DNA from: Chthoniobacter flavus Ellin428
GTDB taxonomy: Bacteria > Verrucomicrobiota > Verrucomicrobiia > Chthoniobacterales > Chthoniobacteraceae
Length of the DNA: 64,000 bases
Reading direction: 5' to 3'
Assembly (NCBI RefSeq): GCF_000173075.1
Contig: NZ_ABVL01000002.1
Location: 372,001 to 436,000 of the forward strand
Shown: positions 36,367-45,661 of the stretch, piece after piece
Layout: each line of letters begins with the position of its first letter
Position numbering within the stretch: position 1 is the first letter of the stretch
Translations under genes and position numbers: made by a program
The notes under the pieces: generated by a model
What the model saw: the letters and a program-made list of their open reading frames with translations, nothing else
Told to the model about the DNA's origin: nothing
Databases searched by the model: none

Positions 36367-37315
36367 CTCGCGGTTACGTGCCTTCACTCTCGTCGAGTTG
36401 ATGGTCGCCGCCTCGGTGCTATCCATCCTTGTCTTGATGTTCAGCAGCATTTTCAGCTCCGCGAGCCGGGCCTGGATCGTGGGTAGCGGCAACGTTGAGC
36501 GACGCCGCAATGTTCGCGCGCTCACCGATTTTATCGGCAACGAACTCAAGGCGGCGATGTTACCCGTGCAGACGGTCAGCGGTTCCACGACTGGCAATTT
36601 GCAATTCCTTGTCGACCCTTCGAATACTCAGGTACCAGCGGCCTACCAGAATTCCGATTGCGTCTTCTGGCAGGCTCCACTGGCCACGGAATCAACCTAT
36701 GGGGACATTGCTGAAATCGGCTATTTCGTGAAGTGGCAGGATGATGGCAAAGGAAATTCGGTTCCCACCCTTTGCCGTTTTTTCGTCAACCCTTCGGTCA
36801 GGGCCTCGGATGGCTCCCTGGGAGTCAATCCGGACTATCTGATCTTTGATCCGGATAAGAACCGCTGGCTCAGTCCTCCGGTCATCGATGACGTGGCTCC
36901 GGCCACAGCAGCGACCGGATACCGGGGAGTCTTCGGAGAAAATGTGGTGGGCCTTTGGATCCGCTGTTACGGACTCGACGGCACGGAGTTGCCGCGGAGT
37001 TTCGATTCACGCGTCGGCTACAGCTGCAAAATGCAGCAACCCGACGCCAACGGCAACCCCCAGACGTGGCAGGAGACGCGTTATCTCCCCGCCAAAATCG
37101 AAGTCTCGATCGTCCAGGTGGATTCACATTACGCCCCTCGTCTGGCCGCGGCAGGTCCGGCCATTCGCACGCTGACCAGTACCAACTCGATCCGCGACGC
37201 CGAACAATTCCTCGAAGCTTACCGCACACAGGCCCTCGGAAGCACACCCCTCAAAGCGTTGCTGCCGGGGCTGCGGATTTATTCCACCGAAGTCCTGCTG
37301 ACCAACGCCCAATGA
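36344..37315 (+). CDS. Verru_Chthon cassette protein C (type II pseudopilin, GspJ-like)
   Basis: A 323-residue prepilin-like protein with leader LRAFTLVELMVAASVLSILV; the cleavage site is A/F rather than the more common G/F. The mature part shows GNVERRRNVRALTDFIGNEL, a GspJ-like minor pseudopilin segment, and the family's YFVKWQDDGKGNSVPTLCRF. It starts inside the end of B (23-bp overlap) and ends in an ATGA overlap with A. Minor pseudopilins of this type cap a pseudopilus tip. Confidence 0.83.
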   Translation: MLPLPATSSRLRAFTLVELMVAASVLSILVLMFSSIFSSASRAWIVGSGNVERRRNVRALTDFIGNELKAAMLPVQTVSGSTTGNLQFLVDPSNTQVPAAYQNSDCVFWQAPLATESTYGDIAEIGYFVKWQDDGKGNSVPTLCRFFVNPSVRASDGSLGVNPDYLIFDPDKNRWLSPPVIDDVAPATAATGYRGVFGENVVGLWIRCYGLDGTELPRSFDSRVGYSCKMQQPDANGNPQTWQETRYLPAKIEVSIVQVDSHYAPRLAAAGPAIRTLTSTNSIRDAEQFLEAYRTQALGSTPLKALLPGLRIYSTEVLLTNAQ

Positions 37316-40300
37316 AGTCTCATCTCTCCCCTTCTCCGCGGGCGCGCGACACGGGCGTCGCCCTCATCATCACCCTCTTTTTCCTCGTCCTGGTTTCGGT
37401 CGTCGTCGTCGGCTTTCTCAGCACGGTGCGCGTGGACCGCGTCGCTGCCGGGAGCCATTTTGAGCGCATGCGCGCGCAAACTCTGGCCGGCGAAGGGATC
37501 GAAAGGGTGAAGTCGGTCTTGCAGCAGAATATCTGCGACCCACCGGTCGATCCGAGCGTCTCCACTTCCATTCCCCGCAACTGGGTCAGCAGCCCCGGCA
37601 TGCTCGTGGTACCCACCACCAAGCTGATTGGCGCAACCAATCGCACACGTCTGACTACAAACATCCCCCTCTCCTCCGGAGCGGCGGTCGACTCCGCTGG
37701 GAACCCACTCTACTCCACCAACGATCTGGTCTTCCGTGCGCCGGACTTGAATACGGAATTGCTCGTCGACCAAAGTCCGCCGACGCACTTGCTCAACGAC
37801 CAAATCGATCCCAAGACCAATGCGGCAGTGAAAATGCAGGTCGCCTGGATCTATGTCCGCAAAGATGGAACTTACGATACGGACACCGGCAGTTTGAATA
37901 CCACAAACACCACGAACCCGATTGTCGGCCGCTTTGCCTATTGGGCCGATGATGAGAGTTCGAAGGTCAACTACAACCTCGCCTGGATGCGGGATCCCGC
38001 CGTGAACGCCAACCCACCGGGCGATCCTACCAAGATAGACTTGCCGGCACTGCCGCAATTCACCCCCGCCATCGCCAATGCCGTGCACGGGTTCATCACC
38101 ACGAATAACTATACCACGATCAACCGCTTCTTTAACAGCCCCTTCGATGCGCGGCTGCAAGCCGACCCCACCACTCGACAGGTGCTCGATCTCAATAAAT
38201 TCACCCTAACTCATTACAATAGCGATCCGGATACCACTTACTACGGCCAACCGCGCATGATGCTCACCACGCAGTTGAGCAACGCCGTCGTGCGGGACGC
38301 CGCCGGGAGCGTCATCATGGTTGGCGGCAAACCCTTGACTCGGCCGTTTCTTGATATCCTCAAGAATCCGAGCAATAGCATGGCTTACATCGACCCGGGC
38401 ATTACCGGCGTTGTCAGCGCTTCTGCACCGGGGGGATCCAATGGCAACGTCGATGCCACCAAGCTGAATACCGTGGTCAACACCTTGATCACAAATTACC
38501 TCGAACGCACGGACTGGCCCATGGTGGACGGCGCCCATTCCATCCAGGAGAAATACTACGCCCTTTATCCCACGGCTCAGCGTAATCAGCGACTGGCCCA
38601 ACTCGCGCTCAATATCATCGATTACGTCCGCTCCGCGGAAAGCAAGCTGATGGTTGCACAGCCGATCCGGGCTAAATGGATCGGGAATGTCTTCACACCC
38701 GACTTCGTCAACCAGAGCATTCAAGGCACGGATGACACGTTCAAGGGCCTGACCCGGCAGCTTCACATTACCGAGATGAGCATGTGGGTTTCGCCCACTC
38801 CTGAGACCTCCGGAAGCAATGTGGGTAGATATCGGAGTGTTGCGCTGGTGGAAGTATATCTTCCTCCCAATTACGGTCTCAATAGCCTCGATTTGTCCAA
38901 TACCGATGGCTCAAACGTAGGATGGCGGTTGTATTTCGACGAAATGAACAAGAAAGATCCGACCGATCCTGCAGGCAAAGCCCCCCTCTATTATAGGGCA
39001 GACGGCAAAACCGCCGCCTTGAATGAAGCGAAAATCGTCATCCCGAAAAACCCGGCCAGTTCCCAAGCTTTTCTCTGGGAAGCACAAACGACAGCAACGA
39101 AAAATAATGGCGTGATGGGGCCAGGCCAATACCGCATCTTCGCCATGGAAGTCTGGCGCACCCAGCCTCGCGACAAGTATCCGAATGTCACCTTGCGCGC
39201 GGCCATTACAGTTGATCGCGCAGACGGTCCTCGTATTGACGTCGCTCCGCTCGCCACGCCATTGAATTTTACGCTGGATCCAGGCGCGGGCGCGGAGATG
39301 GATGTCACTTCTTTCGAAACCGTGGACCCGCGAGTCAATGGAGTAACGAAGGATTGGATTAAAGATACGAAAAACTCCTTCGAGGCTCCAGACCAAGCCA
39401 TGCTCAGTTCGCTGGGTGCCTCTCCCCTTACTGCAATCAACGGCAAAGCCATCACCGTTTCCCAGGACGTCGATACGAATGGAAAAGTCACCTCGGCGAG
39501 CATGCGCATGCCTCCTCCCTATTCTACGAGCAATCCGGCCACTGGACGAGTTCGTTCCGCCGGAGAACTCGGCTTAATCCATGCGGGCATCGAAGGCAGC
39601 AATAGTGCCCCTACGCCGGGCATCCCGTTTCGCTCCCTGCACCTCCAACCGAGCAAGCAGAACACCTCTACCGTTCCAGACTGGGCATTCATGGATCTTT
39701 TCACCGTTCCCGCCCCTGTCCCCATCCTCGCCTCGGGAATCTTCACTCCCCATAGCAATTCCGCGGGCGGCCGCGTCAACGTCAACGCCAAACCGGACCC
39801 CTTCGACATCCAGCGCACCGATCCTCTGACCGCCGTCATTTCCGGCGCGCTGAGCACCACGACCGCGACTACCCCGATCTCCCTGGCCACTGCCCAACAG
39901 ATTGCGAAAAACATCTACAACCACAACCTGGCCGGCCCCCAAGCCGCGCCACCGGAATCCTCCTCCCTTCCCCCCGGCAAGCTTTATCCCCTCCCACCCC
40001 CACTCGTTCCCCCAAGCACTACTCCTCTGAACGTTTACGAGTCTCCCGGCGAAATCTGTGAAATCGCAGGTGTCGCGGACGGCGGCGAGGAAAGCGAAGA
40101 ACTCATCCGGGAAATCGGCAACCTCATCACCGCCCGTGGCAATGTCTTCTCCATCTACACCGTCGGCCAGGCCCTCAAGCAAACGCCCGCCGGCAAATTG
40201 GTCGTCACCGCCGAGCAACGCCAGCAAGCCATGATCGAGCGCTATCAAATCAATAAAGGCACGGCGACCTTGAGTGACGACAGCATCGGCCTGCGGACGC

Positions 40301-40326
40301 TCTACTTCCGCGATCTGACGCCGTAA
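37312..40326 (+). CDS. Verru_Chthon cassette protein A (PilX/GspK-like)
   Basis: A 1,004-residue protein. The N-terminal hydrophobic helix GVALIITLFFLVLVSVVVVG follows a short basic leader, then STVRVDRVAAGSHFERMRAQ, as in the GspK/PilX-like minor pseudopilins that are the largest of the set. The long exported body contains repeated proline- and asparagine-rich segments and a C-terminal domain (GEICEIAGVADGGEESEELI then LYFRDLTP). The ATG at 37312 is used because it overlaps the C stop; the same frame extends to 36955 but is not needed. As the last cassette gene it is followed by a small hairpin at 40407-40422. Confidence 0.85.
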   Translation: MKSHLSPSPRARDTGVALIITLFFLVLVSVVVVGFLSTVRVDRVAAGSHFERMRAQTLAGEGIERVKSVLQQNICDPPVDPSVSTSIPRNWVSSPGMLVVPTTKLIGATNRTRLTTNIPLSSGAAVDSAGNPLYSTNDLVFRAPDLNTELLVDQSPPTHLLNDQIDPKTNAAVKMQVAWIYVRKDGTYDTDTGSLNTTNTTNPIVGRFAYWADDESSKVNYNLAWMRDPAVNANPPGDPTKIDLPALPQFTPAIANAVHGFITTNNYTTINRFFNSPFDARLQADPTTRQVLDLNKFTLTHYNSDPDTTYYGQPRMMLTTQLSNAVVRDAAGSVIMVGGKPLTRPFLDILKNPSNSMAYIDPGITGVVSASAPGGSNGNVDATKLNTVVNTLITNYLERTDWPMVDGAHSIQEKYYALYPTAQRNQRLAQLALNIIDYVRSAESKLMVAQPIRAKWIGNVFTPDFVNQSIQGTDDTFKGLTRQLHITEMSMWVSPTPETSGSNVGRYRSVALVEVYLPPNYGLNSLDLSNTDGSNVGWRLYFDEMNKKDPTDPAGKAPLYYRADGKTAALNEAKIVIPKNPASSQAFLWEAQTTATKNNGVMGPGQYRIFAMEVWRTQPRDKYPNVTLRAAITVDRADGPRIDVAPLATPLNFTLDPGAGAEMDVTSFETVDPRVNGVTKDWIKDTKNSFEAPDQAMLSSLGASPLTAINGKAITVSQDVDTNGKVTSASMRMPPPYSTSNPATGRVRSAGELGLIHAGIEGSNSAPTPGIPFRSLHLQPSKQNTSTVPDWAFMDLFTVPAPVPILASGIFTPHSNSAGGRVNVNAKPDPFDIQRTDPLTAVISGALSTTTATTPISLATAQQIAKNIYNHNLAGPQAAPPESSSLPPGKLYPLPPPLVPPSTTPLNVYESPGEICEIAGVADGGEESEELIREIGNLITARGNVFSIYTVGQALKQTPAGKLVVTAEQRQQAMIERYQINKGTATLSDDSIGLRTLYFRDLTP

Positions 40327-40406
40327 GCGGAAGTCACTTTCCGGACGAGATCTTTCACCAAGGCACGCCCGGGGCTACCGTCGCGACATAGGGGCGAGAC
40401 TTCGAT

Positions 40407-40430
40407 CTCCCAGTCCTGGGAGCTCATTTT
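40407..40430 (+). terminator. Possible terminator after the cassette operon
   Basis: CTCCCAG-TC-CTGGGAG (40407-40422) forms a tight stem followed by CTCATTTT. It lies 80 bp after cassette A. The loop is only two bases and the T-run is short, so the call is weak. Confidence 0.35.
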
Positions 40431-40472
40431 GTCCGGTTTTGTCCGGTTGCCACTTTGCGACCCTTCCCACAC

Positions 40473-40546
40473 TGGCTGCCTCACTAGGATTCGAACCTAG
40501 ACAAAGTGATTCAGAGTCACTTGTGCTACCATTACACTATGAGGCA
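40473..40546 (-). tRNA. tRNA-Gln (anticodon CTG)
   Basis: The minus strand folds as a cloverleaf: acceptor TGCCTCA paired with TGAGGCA, anticodon stem with loop CTCTGAA (anticodon CTG), T-arm GGTTCGAATCC and an encoded 3' CCA at 40473-40475. Length is 74 nt. It lies between convergent cassette A and divergent LRR genes. Confidence 0.93.
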
Positions 40547-40720
40547 ATGTGCGCGTGGGGACGGGGAAGGTATGTAACCACGCCGCGTTGTAAATCACTT
40601 TTTGCGAGAATACGCATTCTCCAACGTGTCGCCGGCCCACGCCGCGCAGAATAGCGCCTTCAATCTGGCGGATTCGGTGGTTATTCTTCATGCCAACTCG
40701 CAATTATCCCCTCTCCCACG

Positions 40721-41560
40721 ATGAAACTACCGAGCCGTCTCCTCCTGACTCTTTCTCTCACGATCGCCTGTTCCCTCAGCTTGGGCCGCATGGACCTGCG
40801 AGCGGCGGATGACAAGGCCGACCCGGGACCGACACCGACTCCCGAGGAGACCAAGGCGATCGACGAACTGGCCAAGCATGGCGCCCGCGCGGACCAGATC
40901 GCCAACGGCGTCAACTGGCGCTACGTCAATTTCCGCGGTGTGGACAAGCCGGACTCCGCTCTGTACGGGCAGCTCAAGTCCATCCCGAGCATCGTGGAGC
41001 TGAATCTCGCCGGTAAACAATTCACGGCCGCCGATCTCGCCAACATCGAAAGTCTCAAGAACCTGACGACGTTGAGCCTCGCGCAGAGCAATGTGACCGA
41101 CGACGGCCTGGCGGCAGTGGAGAAACTGGACAAGCTCAATTCGCTCAACCTCTTCTCGACTGGGATCACCGATGCCGGCCTGACGCACCTGGCTCATCTC
41201 AAGAATCTTCATCGGCTGTACCTCGCCGAGACGAAAGTAACCGACGCCGGCGTGGAAACGCTCAAGAAGGCGTTGCCCGAGGTGAAGGTCAATCGCGGTG
41301 CGGAACTGCCGCCGCCCCCACCGGCCGCCACTCCAGCGCCGAAGCCTGCAGCCGAGAAGCCCGCGGCAACTGCCCCGAAACCTGCACCGGAAAAGCCCGC
41401 CGCGCCGGCTCCCAAGCCGGAGGAAAAGAAACCAGACGCCACAACTCCTCCCAAAACTCCGGAGGCAAAGCCTTCTTCTGCGACGCCATCGACTCCCGCA
41501 ACGCCGAAGCCGGACGCCGCCCCCAAACCGGACGAGAAGAAACCCGACGCAGCGAAGTAG
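40721..41560 (+). CDS. Secreted leucine-rich-repeat protein with Pro/Ala/Lys-rich tail
   Basis: A 279-residue exported protein. The signal peptide ends near LSLGRMDLRAA, after which LELNLAGKQFTAADLANIES-like repeats follow: LKNLTTLSLAQSNVTDDGL, LNSLNLFSTGITDAGLTHL, LHRLYLAETKVTDAGVETL. These are 23-24-residue LRR units as found in planctomycete and verrucomicrobial proteins. The C-terminal ~90 residues are almost only P, A, K, E, T and D (for example APKPAPEKPAAPAPKPEEKK), similar in composition to the periplasm-spanning tail of TonB or to wall-spanning linkers. No catalytic domain is visible; a binding or scaffold role is the most that can be said. Confidence 0.7.
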   Translation: MKLPSRLLLTLSLTIACSLSLGRMDLRAADDKADPGPTPTPEETKAIDELAKHGARADQIANGVNWRYVNFRGVDKPDSALYGQLKSIPSIVELNLAGKQFTAADLANIESLKNLTTLSLAQSNVTDDGLAAVEKLDKLNSLNLFSTGITDAGLTHLAHLKNLHRLYLAETKVTDAGVETLKKALPEVKVNRGAELPPPPPAATPAPKPAAEKPAATAPKPAPEKPAAPAPKPEEKKPDATTPPKTPEAKPSSATPSTPATPKPDAAPKPDEKKPDAAK

Positions 41561-41563
41561 AAC

Positions 41564-41627
41564 AGAGTGGAAGCGGCTCCTGCCGTTTGGCGAACATGGA
41601 TCAGCGGCAGGATGCCGCTTCCACTCT
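41564..41627. terminator. Inverted repeat between convergent LRR and hybrid sensor genes
   Basis: AGAGTGGAAGCGGC (41564) with CCTGCCG faces CGGCAGG with GCCGCTTCCACTCT (to 41627). It starts four bases after the LRR stop and ends five bases before the sensor stop. It could terminate both; the same type of element occurs at 22776-22862. Confidence 0.6.
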
Positions 41628-41631
41628 ATGT

Positions 41632-44544
41632 TCACACCGATTCCCCTTGGCTGCCCAGTCGCGCCAGCACTTCTCTCAGCGCTTCCGCGGAGACGGGTTT
41701 GACGAGGTGTTCGTTAAACCCGGCCGCCTGCGTGCGAGCGAGATCGCTCTCCATTCCATAGCCGCTCATCGCCACGGCTGGAATGGTCGAGATCTTGCGC
41801 AGTTTGGCGACGACGTCGAAACCGGAACCGTCGGGCAAGCCGATATCACTCAGCACAAGATCGAATTTCTCCGCGTCCAGAGCCTGGCACGCTTCGGCCA
41901 CGCTGATGGCGACGGTGAGAGTGTGGCCCCAGAACGAAATCAGGCGTGTCAGGATGCGACGCGTATCTTCGTGATCCTCGACGAGTAGGACATGCAGCGT
42001 TCGCACCATCGCCGCAGGATTGCTCGTGGAAGGCGTCGCCTCGGCATGCACCGCATCCGGTGACAGCACGGGCAACTCGACCGTGAAGACCGCGCCCTGA
42101 CCGGGCCCATCGCTGTACGCCCGGATCGTCCCGCCATGCGCTTCGACCAATCCCTTGGCGATGCTCAAGCCGAGACCGAGTCCGCCAAAGCGCCGCGCTT
42201 TGGCCGCCTCTCCTTGCCGGAAGGGTTCGAAAATGTGCGGCAGCACCTCTCCAGAAATGCCGATGCCCGTGTCCTTCACCATCACGCGCACCATCGATCC
42301 GACGACCTCACTGCGAAGGGTCACCTGGCCGCTCTCCGGCGTGAATTTGGCCGCGTTGGTCAGGAGATTGGAAAAGACCTGGGCGAGGCGCGCTGCATCG
42401 CCGTGAATGGCCGGACCTTCGGCCATTAAATCGGCCACCGTGGCGATTTCCTTTTCGCGCAGGACCGGCGCGGCCATGCTCAATGCATCGCGCAGGATCG
42501 AATGAAGGTCCACCGTCGTTGGTTGGATGCGCAGCTTGTCACGGTTGATGCGGGTCACGTCGAGCAGGTCGTCGACGAGGCGGGCCTCGAGTTCGATGTT
42601 CCGACGAATGACCGCCAGGAATTCCCGCAGCACCTCCGGATCGCTCGGCGGCGCGCTGATCAGAGCGGAAGTGGCCGCCAACGCCGGCGTGAGCGGTGTC
42701 CGCAATTCGTGGCTCAGGACGGCGAGGAAGCTGTCCTTGGCCGAGTTTGCCGATTCCGCGACGGACCGCGCCCGGGCCAGTTCGCTCACCATCGCCGCGA
42801 GATCCTGCGACCGCGTATCGAGGGTGCGCTGCAAGACATCGCGCGCCCGCTTGGTCTGCAGTTGATTGCGCACTCGCGCCCGCAACTCAGCGACCGAAAA
42901 AGGCTTCATCACATAATCCTGCGCTCCATCCTGGAGGAGGTTGAACTTGAGATCGTCATCGGCCTTGGCAGTGAGCATGACCACCGGCACATCGCGCAAC
43001 CGTTCACTGCTGCGCAACTCGGTCAGCAATTCATCCCCCGTCATTTCGGGCATCATCATGTCGGTGAGCACCAGGTCGGGTATTCGTTCGGTCATTGCTT
43101 CGAGCGCGACGCGACCATTTTCCACCGCGCGCGTTTCCGCATCGGGTTCCAGGACCCGGCAGATGAAATCGCGCATGTCCCGGTTATCCTCCACCACCAG
43201 AATGTCCGCACGCAGACCATCCTGAATTCCAGCGGACCTGGGCGTTTCCGCGGTTCTCTCGACGACCGGTGTATGCGCCAGCCGCTGAATGACAGTATCC
43301 GCTTCCGACCACGGCGAACTACCGACCTCAGTCCCACTCGGCGCATGACGCGGCAATTGCACGCGAAAGAGCGCACCACCCAGCGAACTCTCTCCGGCCA
43401 CGATCGAGCCCCTGTGCATCTCCACGAATTCCTTCACAATCGAAAGCCCCAGACCGGTCCCGCCGTAGCGCCGCTGCGTCTCGCGATCGCCCTGCTGGAA
43501 ACGCTCGAAAATTTCCTTCCGCAAATCCACCGGCACACCCGGGCCCGCATCCTCGACGGTCAGCGTGAGATGATCGTCGTCCCCGGTGAGGGTCAGCCGC
43601 ACCGTGCTGCCATCCGGCGCATATTTGAAGGCGTTGGAAAGCAGGTTCATGAACACGCGCTGCAACTTGTCGCCATCCACTTCCGCCATGGCTTCGCCCG
43701 TCGCCTTCACGGCCACGGCGATTCCCCGCTCGCTCACCATCGATTCAAACATCCCGGCGACGGTGCGCGCCATCGTGGCCACGTCCAGCCGCGAATAGTG
43801 CAGCTCCATCTTGCCGACCTCGAGTTTGGAGACATCGAGCAGGTCGTTCACATATTTGTGCAGCAACAACGCGTTGCGCCGCACTACGGCCAGCTCCCGC
43901 CTGGCGCCTTCGTCGCGGATTTCGGCGAGCAGTCGTTCGATCGGGCCGAAGATCAAGGCCAGCGGGGTGCGCAGCTCATGGCTGACATTGGCGAAGAAGT
44001 TCGTCTTGAGTTGATCGAGTTGCTTGACGCGTGCATGGGCGAAGTTGAGCTCGGCGTAAGCGCGCTGCAGTTTGTCGCCGTGCTCCGCCGACCGGCGCGC
44101 GGCGGTGAGCATCTCCAGCACCCGCGGAATGAGCGGCGGCAGCACCACGGCCGTGGTCACCGACGCGACAGCCGTGATCAACTTCACCCACCCCGCCAGC
44201 CAATACATCGGGTGCGGCGCGGTCAGCGTCCAGAGCTCCATGAAATGCGTCGCCCCGCAAGCCACGATGAAGATCGCGAAGGCGATCATGATCCAGTGAA
44301 ACGGCAATTCCTTGCGCGCCCGGACGACCAGCCAGATCAACCCCGCCGAGATGGCCACATAGGAAAGGCCGATCGCCAAATCCGAACCGCCATGCAGCAG
44401 CATGAGATGGTGATTGAAGAGATAACAATGCGCGTGCGGCATGAAGAACTCGCCCCCGGTGGGATTCCACGAGAGGTAGAGGCCGGCGGACAGAAAGATG
44501 GCCAGCATCGCAGCCAGGACAAAGCGATTTGCAGAACGGTTCAT
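41632..44544 (-). CDS. Hybrid sensor histidine kinase with ethylene-receptor-type membrane domain (kinase-receiver-kinase-receiver)
   Basis: A 970-residue protein. The N-terminal region has about four hydrophobic segments matching the plant ETR1/cyanobacterial Etr1 ethylene-binding domain: D55, Y62 and I65 in SDLAIGLSYVAIS, and C96-H100 in FIVACGATHFMELWTL. In ETR1 the equivalents of C96 and H100 bind Cu(I). The ETR1 proline after the isoleucine is serine here. Then come a coiled helix, HisKA with H189 (NVSHELRTPL), HATPase (GGTGLGLSIVKEF), receiver 1 (D495 in LVLTDMMMPEMTG), a second HisKA (H612 in VLSHELRTPLTPAL), second HATPase (GGLGLGLSIAKGL) and receiver 2 (D900 in LVLSDIGLPDGSG). The start is ATG 44544; a TTG at 44556 is less likely. 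Confidence 0.9.
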   Translation of the reverse strand: MNRSANRFVLAAMLAIFLSAGLYLSWNPTGGEFFMPHAHCYLFNHHLMLLHGGSDLAIGLSYVAISAGLIWLVVRARKELPFHWIMIAFAIFIVACGATHFMELWTLTAPHPMYWLAGWVKLITAVASVTTAVVLPPLIPRVLEMLTAARRSAEHGDKLQRAYAELNFAHARVKQLDQLKTNFFANVSHELRTPLALIFGPIERLLAEIRDEGARRELAVVRRNALLLHKYVNDLLDVSKLEVGKMELHYSRLDVATMARTVAGMFESMVSERGIAVAVKATGEAMAEVDGDKLQRVFMNLLSNAFKYAPDGSTVRLTLTGDDDHLTLTVEDAGPGVPVDLRKEIFERFQQGDRETQRRYGGTGLGLSIVKEFVEMHRGSIVAGESSLGGALFRVQLPRHAPSGTEVGSSPWSEADTVIQRLAHTPVVERTAETPRSAGIQDGLRADILVVEDNRDMRDFICRVLEPDAETRAVENGRVALEAMTERIPDLVLTDMMMPEMTGDELLTELRSSERLRDVPVVMLTAKADDDLKFNLLQDGAQDYVMKPFSVAELRARVRNQLQTKRARDVLQRTLDTRSQDLAAMVSELARARSVAESANSAKDSFLAVLSHELRTPLTPALAATSALISAPPSDPEVLREFLAVIRRNIELEARLVDDLLDVTRINRDKLRIQPTTVDLHSILRDALSMAAPVLREKEIATVADLMAEGPAIHGDAARLAQVFSNLLTNAAKFTPESGQVTLRSEVVGSMVRVMVKDTGIGISGEVLPHIFEPFRQGEAAKARRFGGLGLGLSIAKGLVEAHGGTIRAYSDGPGQGAVFTVELPVLSPDAVHAEATPSTSNPAAMVRTLHVLLVEDHEDTRRILTRLISFWGHTLTVAISVAEACQALDAEKFDLVLSDIGLPDGSGFDVVAKLRKISTIPAVAMSGYGMESDLARTQAAGFNEHLVKPVSAEALREVLARLGSQGESV

Positions 44545-44804
44545 GGTCGAAATCAAAAGGGGGGAAAACGAGCGAACGGCGGCGGAAGAGCGGCGCCGAA
44601 AATAGAGCTGAAATCAGGCCGTTACTCTATAAATCCGCGGCTTTTGCCCGCACATTTACGCACCGCTACGTGTTGTTACGTCCATTCCCGGACGCGGGTC
44701 GAATTGCTCGCCGCGAGTTTCACGACAGGCCAAAAATGGAGAATCGGCGAAACAGCCGAAATGATTTTGCCTAACCATCGCGAACATCCGTGAATTGAAT
44801 CGAC

Positions 44805-45593
44805 GTGAAAGTCCCCCTCCTCGTCTCCCTCCTCTTCCTGTTGCCACTGGTCAACTTGCCCGCGGCCGATTCCCCTAGCCCTGCGGAGAATGCACTCCCC
44901 AAGACGCTGATGACGATTCGCGGGAAACCATTGGCTACGGAAGACTTCGACAAGCCACTCGCGCCGCTGACCGGCAAGCCCATCGGCTTTGCCAGCGGCT
45001 TCGGCGGCTGGCGCTACAATCCCGGCCCGACCACCGGCAAGGGCGGGATGTGGCAAGTGGCCGATGGCCTCTTCACCGGCATTGAAAGTCCCGACGCGCA
45101 TCATCCGGCGACGGCTTCGTTTGGCATTCAGTTCAAGGACGCGATCATCCAGTGCGAATTCCGGCTGAACGACGCTCCCGCGAATGGCCGCCTCTACCGC
45201 TCCATCTTCGTGAAAGCGACGGACGCGAAGGACTACGTCTGCGCGCTCTTCGTCGGTCCAGGCGGGCTCAATGCGCTGGCCTATGACGATACGCGCATCG
45301 ACCCAAAGACGAAGCAGCGCGATAAATTCCCGGCGGTGCACGCGAATGCGCCGGTCAAGCTCGGCGAGTGGCACACGGCGGTCCTCGAAATCAAAGGCGA
45401 GGAACTGGTCGCCACGATGGATGGGAAAAGCCTCACGCTCAGCAGTCCACTGGTCGGCGTGGATAAACACAGCGTCATGCTGGGCGTCGGTACCGAGGCG
45501 AGCTTCCGCCATTTCCGCATGTGGGAAGCACTCCCGAATCCCGATTGGCCGAAAAACAAGGAGGCGCTCACCAGCAATCCGCCGCCGAAATAG
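44805..45593 (+). CDS. Secreted concanavalin-A-like protein, possibly DUF1080-related
   Basis: A 262-residue protein with signal peptide KVPLLVSLLFLLPLVNLPAA. The body is a beta-rich domain: WQVADGLFTGIESPDAHHPA, FGIQFKDAIIQCEFRLNDA, VKLGEWHTAVLEIKGEELVA and SFRHFRMWEA. This resembles the LamG/DUF1080 (3-keto-disaccharide hydrolase-like) fold common in Verrucomicrobia, but the usual DUF1080 tryptophan pattern is only partly present. It diverges from the hybrid sensor gene, with a 260-bp gap that must hold both promoters. Function unknown; glycan binding is likely for the fold. Confidence 0.55.
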   Translation: MKVPLLVSLLFLLPLVNLPAADSPSPAENALPKTLMTIRGKPLATEDFDKPLAPLTGKPIGFASGFGGWRYNPGPTTGKGGMWQVADGLFTGIESPDAHHPATASFGIQFKDAIIQCEFRLNDAPANGRLYRSIFVKATDAKDYVCALFVGPGGLNALAYDDTRIDPKTKQRDKFPAVHANAPVKLGEWHTAVLEIKGEELVATMDGKSLTLSSPLVGVDKHSVMLGVGTEASFRHFRMWEALPNPDWPKNKEALTSNPPPK

Positions 45594-45661
45594 CCGACGC
45601 CGGGCCAGCCTGCGCCCGCTCGCTTACCCGATGATCCTGCGCTAGGTTCCTTGAGAATCGC

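Noticed and set aside
36955..37311. Longer start for cassette protein A
   Set aside because: The frame is open upstream, but it lies inside cassette C, and the ATG at 37312 forms the ATGA junction and places the pseudopilin-like helix at the N-terminus.
42502..44793. Long open frame on the plus strand opposite the hybrid sensor
   Set aside because: High-histidine, arginine-rich translation with no domain; the minus strand has full kinase and receiver motifs.
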